A program made the translations under genes and the position numbers. From contig JALHUQ010000452.1 in NCBI GenBank assembly GCA_022866645.1, positions 1-8,701 on the forward strand: 8,701 nt of DNA. Reading direction: 5' to 3'. Positions 6,596 to 8,701 of the stretch are shown piece after piece. Below the pieces are notes generated by a model. That model searched no databases and had not been told where the DNA came from. It saw only the letters and a program-made list of their open reading frames with translations. Position 1 is the first letter of the stretch. Every line of letters starts with the position of its first letter. Source of the DNA: Woeseiaceae bacterium (lineage in GTDB: Bacteria > Pseudomonadota > Gammaproteobacteria > Steroidobacterales > Woeseiaceae).

Positions 6596-7630
6596 ATGCC
6601 GGAATTCAAAACCCCCGAGCCAGGCGTCAATGTGACCATCAATACGGGTCCCTCCGCAGTTGCCGCCTCGGGATCGCCGACCGACGATAGCCTCATCCAG
6701 GTCGATCCGTTCTCCCTGGATCGCTTCTTCACCATAGTTCAGGACAAGTTGATCACTTGGCTTGATGGTGCAGTTGCACTGCTGCCGAATTTTCTCATCG
6801 CAGTTGTTATCCTTGTTCTCGGCTTCGCGGTCGGTTCGATCACTGAAAAAGTCGCCAGGAAGTTCTTTGGCAAGGCCATCGATTCCACGGTCATCGTCAA
6901 CCTTCTCGCGGCGATCATCAAGATCCTCATCATATTGGTCGGCTTCTACATCACGTTGGACCTCATCGGTCTCCAGAACGCCGTCGTCTCGCTCCTCGCT
7001 GGCGCCGGTATCATTACCCTCGCCATGGGCTTTGCTTTTCAGGATGTTGCCGCAAACCTGCTGGCAGGCGTGCTCATGGGTATTCGTAAGCACTTCGAGC
7101 CGGGCGATCTGATCCGATCAAAGGGTCAACTCGGCTTCGTCCAGTCGCTGAACCTGCGCAACACCGTGATTCGTAACTTCTCCGGGCAGATTGTCTACAT
7201 TCCCAACAAAGAAGTCTTCGAATCAGTCCTCGAAAATTTTTCGGAGACCGGCGAACGCCGCATCGAGATTGACGTCCGCGTCTCCTATGGCGAGGACCTC
7301 AAGCACGTCTCTGAAGTTCTCAAGAGTGCGATCGAAGGCGTCTCCTCGCTGAAAGAAGACAAACCGGTCGATGTCTTCGCTCTTGAATTCGGAGATAGCT
7401 CGGTCAACTTTTCCGTCCGCTACTGGGTTGATTTTCCCTCGGACAAGATCGGCTACCTGGAGGCGACGGACGCCGGGATCAAAGCGATCAAGGAAGCTTT
7501 CGACCGGGAAGACATCCTCATCCCCTTCCCCATCCGCACGCTCGACTTCGATGCCAAAGGGGGTCTCAAACTCTCGGATTCCATTGGCCCCGTGTTCGCA
7601 CAGCCCGAGGGGAATTCCAACAACGACTAG
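6596..7630 (+). CDS. MscS-type small-conductance mechanosensitive channel
   Basis: A 344-residue inner-membrane channel that opens under membrane tension and releases small solutes during hypo-osmotic shock. A loose N-terminal stretch (1-55) is followed by three membrane segments: TM1 about 63-80, TM2 about 100-124, and the pore-lining TM3 about 126-162. TM3 has the Gly/Ala pattern of MscS (LLAGAGIITLAMGFAFQDVA, 133-152, then ANLLAGVLMGIRKHFEPGD). The beta domain follows, with VIRNFSGQIVYIPNKEVFES (191-210), and the C-terminal alpha/beta domain ends with IPFPIRTLDF (309-318). Size is close to E. coli MscS, with a somewhat longer N-terminus. The gene has its own candidate promoter, and the ATG lacks a ribosome site. 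The next gene encodes PRC-barrel repeats after a 303-bp gap. Confidence 0.95.
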   Translation: MPEFKTPEPGVNVTINTGPSAVAASGSPTDDSLIQVDPFSLDRFFTIVQDKLITWLDGAVALLPNFLIAVVILVLGFAVGSITEKVARKFFGKAIDSTVIVNLLAAIIKILIILVGFYITLDLIGLQNAVVSLLAGAGIITLAMGFAFQDVAANLLAGVLMGIRKHFEPGDLIRSKGQLGFVQSLNLRNTVIRNFSGQIVYIPNKEVFESVLENFSETGERRIEIDVRVSYGEDLKHVSEVLKSAIEGVSSLKEDKPVDVFALEFGDSSVNFSVRYWVDFPSDKIGYLEATDAGIKAIKEAFDREDILIPFPIRTLDFDAKGGLKLSDSIGPVFAQPEGNSNND

Positions 7631-7933
7631 ATTGGAGCGCCGTCTCGGTACCTGCGTGACGGATGGCAACCCGATCGCGAGCTGCGTACCGGACGCGACG
7701 TCCCCGGTTCCTCCTGGCGGTTCCGCAGAGTGCACAAACGGCTCTCCGTGCGTTGCGGCCGTTGGTCGATGCTGAGCCGTCTCCGGTCGTGACTCGACGA
7801 CCGAAGGCTTTCTGAAGATGAAAATCAATTTCACCAGTGTTCGCAAGCGCACAGACGGGGCTGCCGGTTTGGCGTATCAACATCCCTATATCGAACCCTG
7901 TTTGGAAACTCAGACTCGAAGGACAAAGAACCT
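7631..7933. other. 303-bp intergenic region
   Basis: No convincing gene. An ATG frame from 7818 to 8003 runs across the next gene in another frame, has only weak AAGG 10 nt upstream, and resembles nothing I recognise. Two hairpins are present: 7691-7703 (GGACG, CGA, CGTCC) and 7784-7803 (see separate entry). The 3' part (7804-7933) is less GC-rich and should carry the promoter of the PRC-barrel gene, but I see no -35/-10 pair with normal spacing. Confidence 0.5.
7784..7803 (+). terminator. Hairpin, possible mscS terminator
   Basis: Perfect 7-bp arms CGGTCGT and ACGACCG around a 6-nt loop, about 150 nt after the mscS stop. It is followed by AAGGCTTTCT, which has only a short, interrupted T run, so intrinsic termination would be weak. 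It may instead stabilise the 3' end of the mRNA. Confidence 0.3.
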
Positions 7934-8701
7934 ATGTTACGCACCATCAACGATCTGGAGGACTATGCCATCCGCGCGACCGATGGCAACATTGGTCAGG
8001 TGAAAGATGTCTATTTCGATGACGAAGCGTGGGTCGTTCGCTATCTCGTTGTCGACACCGGCAGCTGGCTTTCGAGTCGAAAAGTACTGATCTCGCCTAT
8101 CGCCATCGGCCAGCCGAACTGGACGGACAAGGTATTGCCCGTCTCGATCACAAAAGACCAGGTGAAGAACAGCCCCGACATCGACACCGACAAGCCGGTC
8201 TCGCGCCAGCACGAGATGCAGTATCTCGGGCACTACGGCTATCCCTATTATTGGGGCGGTGCCGGGCTCTGGGGCGACGGTGCATACCCGGGCGTGATGC
8301 TGACGGGCTACGGTGGCCTGGTTTCGACGCCTTATCACGAAGGTCCGGAAGCGGCGGAGGCTTTTGCAAATGCTGAAGCAGCGCGGCATCAGGATGACGA
8401 TCTCCATCTGCGCAGTTGTAAGGCGGTAATGGGCTATCACATCCAGGCGACCGATGGTGACATCGGCCACGTACAGGGCCTGCTCGTCGATGAAAAGACC
8501 TGGGCCATTCGATACATGATTGTGGACACAAGTAACTGGTGGCTCGGTCACCAGGTGCTCATCGTGCCGCAATGGATCCAGGACGTAAGTTGGCCGGATG
8601 CCACGGTAACCGTCAATCTGACCCGCCAGGCAGTGAAAGACGCTCCGCCGTATGACTCAGCGGCGCAGCTGGATCGTAAGGCGGAAATGGACGTCCACGA
8701 G
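7934..8701 (+). CDS. Protein with two PRC-barrel repeats (3' end outside window)
   Basis: Translation from ATG 7934 gives 256 residues with no stop before the window ends, so the gene is partial at its 3' end. It contains two repeats of the same fold. Repeat 1 covers about residues 8-80: IRATDGNIGQVKDVYFDD (13-30), then WVVRYLVVDTGSWL. Repeat 2 covers about 166-238: IQATDGDIGHVQGLLVDE (170-187), then WAIRYMIVDTSNWW. Between them lies a Tyr/Gly-rich linker (98-130, HYGYPYYWGGAG). There is no signal peptide or membrane segment. PRC-barrel domains are small protein- or RNA-binding beta barrels; this two-repeat type is common in proteobacteria near stress genes, and its job is unknown. AAGGA lies 10 nt before the ATG. 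The end is probably within a few dozen residues after the edge. Confidence 0.88.
   Translation, partial: MLRTINDLEDYAIRATDGNIGQVKDVYFDDEAWVVRYLVVDTGSWLSSRKVLISPIAIGQPNWTDKVLPVSITKDQVKNSPDIDTDKPVSRQHEMQYLGHYGYPYYWGGAGLWGDGAYPGVMLTGYGGLVSTPYHEGPEAAEAFANAEAARHQDDDLHLRSCKAVMGYHIQATDGDIGHVQGLLVDEKTWAIRYMIVDTSNWWLGHQVLIVPQWIQDVSWPDATVTVNLTRQAVKDAPPYDSAAQLDRKAEMDVHE

Noticed and set aside
7691..7703. Hairpin GGACG-CGA-CGTCC after mscS as a terminator
   Set aside because: The stem is short, followed by C/G bases and no T run.
7223..7852. 209-codon minus-strand frame opposite mscS
   Set aside because: It is antisense to the well-supported MscS C-terminal domain and has no ribosome site or family features.
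7818..8003. Short plus-strand frame before the PRC-barrel gene
   Set aside because: It overlaps the PRC-barrel gene in another frame, and its ribosome site is weak.
1..8701. Mobile element, CRISPR array, tRNA or toxin-antitoxin pair
   Set aside because: No transposase or integrase motifs, no regularly spaced direct repeats, no cloverleaf-like sequence, and no small paired genes were seen on either strand.

Overview
This window looks like chromosomal DNA from a moderately GC-rich Gram-negative bacterium, most likely a gammaproteobacterium. The support is two lipoproteins with clear lipoboxes, an OmpA-type peptidoglycan-binding domain, a glycine-zipper envelope protein, an AsmA-family protein, and a ribosome-hibernation gene next to an eRF1-like gene. 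There are no RNA genes, CRISPR arrays, transposases or integrases, and no sign of recent transfer. All family assignments come from reading the protein sequences, not from a database search.

Layout. Positions 2-1692, minus strand: a compact envelope cluster read right to left. It holds a DUF4398 lipoprotein (GTG start), an OmpA/DUF4398 lipoprotein joined to it by an ATGA stop/start overlap, and 12 bp further on a glycine-zipper protein that seems to have lost its middle. Positions 1899-4293, minus strand: a second probable operon. It starts with a bacterial eRF1-like (baeRF-type) protein, then an HPF/RaiA-type ribosome-associated protein 28 bp later, then a YihY/BrkB-family membrane protein 42 bp later. 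Positions 4294-4556: a divergent intergenic region with two short inverted repeats. Positions 4557-6497, plus: an AsmA-family protein. Positions 6596-7630, plus: a small MscS-type mechanosensitive channel with its own candidate promoter. Positions 7631-7933: about 300 bp without a convincing gene, containing two hairpins. Positions 7934-8701, plus: a protein with two PRC-barrel repeats, still open at the window edge.

How the genes may work together. The left cluster, AsmA and MscS all concern envelope structure, lipid balance and osmotic protection. The baeRF-HPF pair concerns stalled or dormant ribosomes. Together they suggest a stress and envelope maintenance neighbourhood, though only the two minus-strand groups look like real transcription units. 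The points most worth a second look are the baeRF-HPF operon with an unusual Gly/His-rich loop where eRF1 has GGQ, the internally shortened glycine-zipper protein, and the -10-like hexamers placed so that asmA and mscS may be made as leaderless mRNAs. I see no clear case for a wholly new defence or mobile system here.
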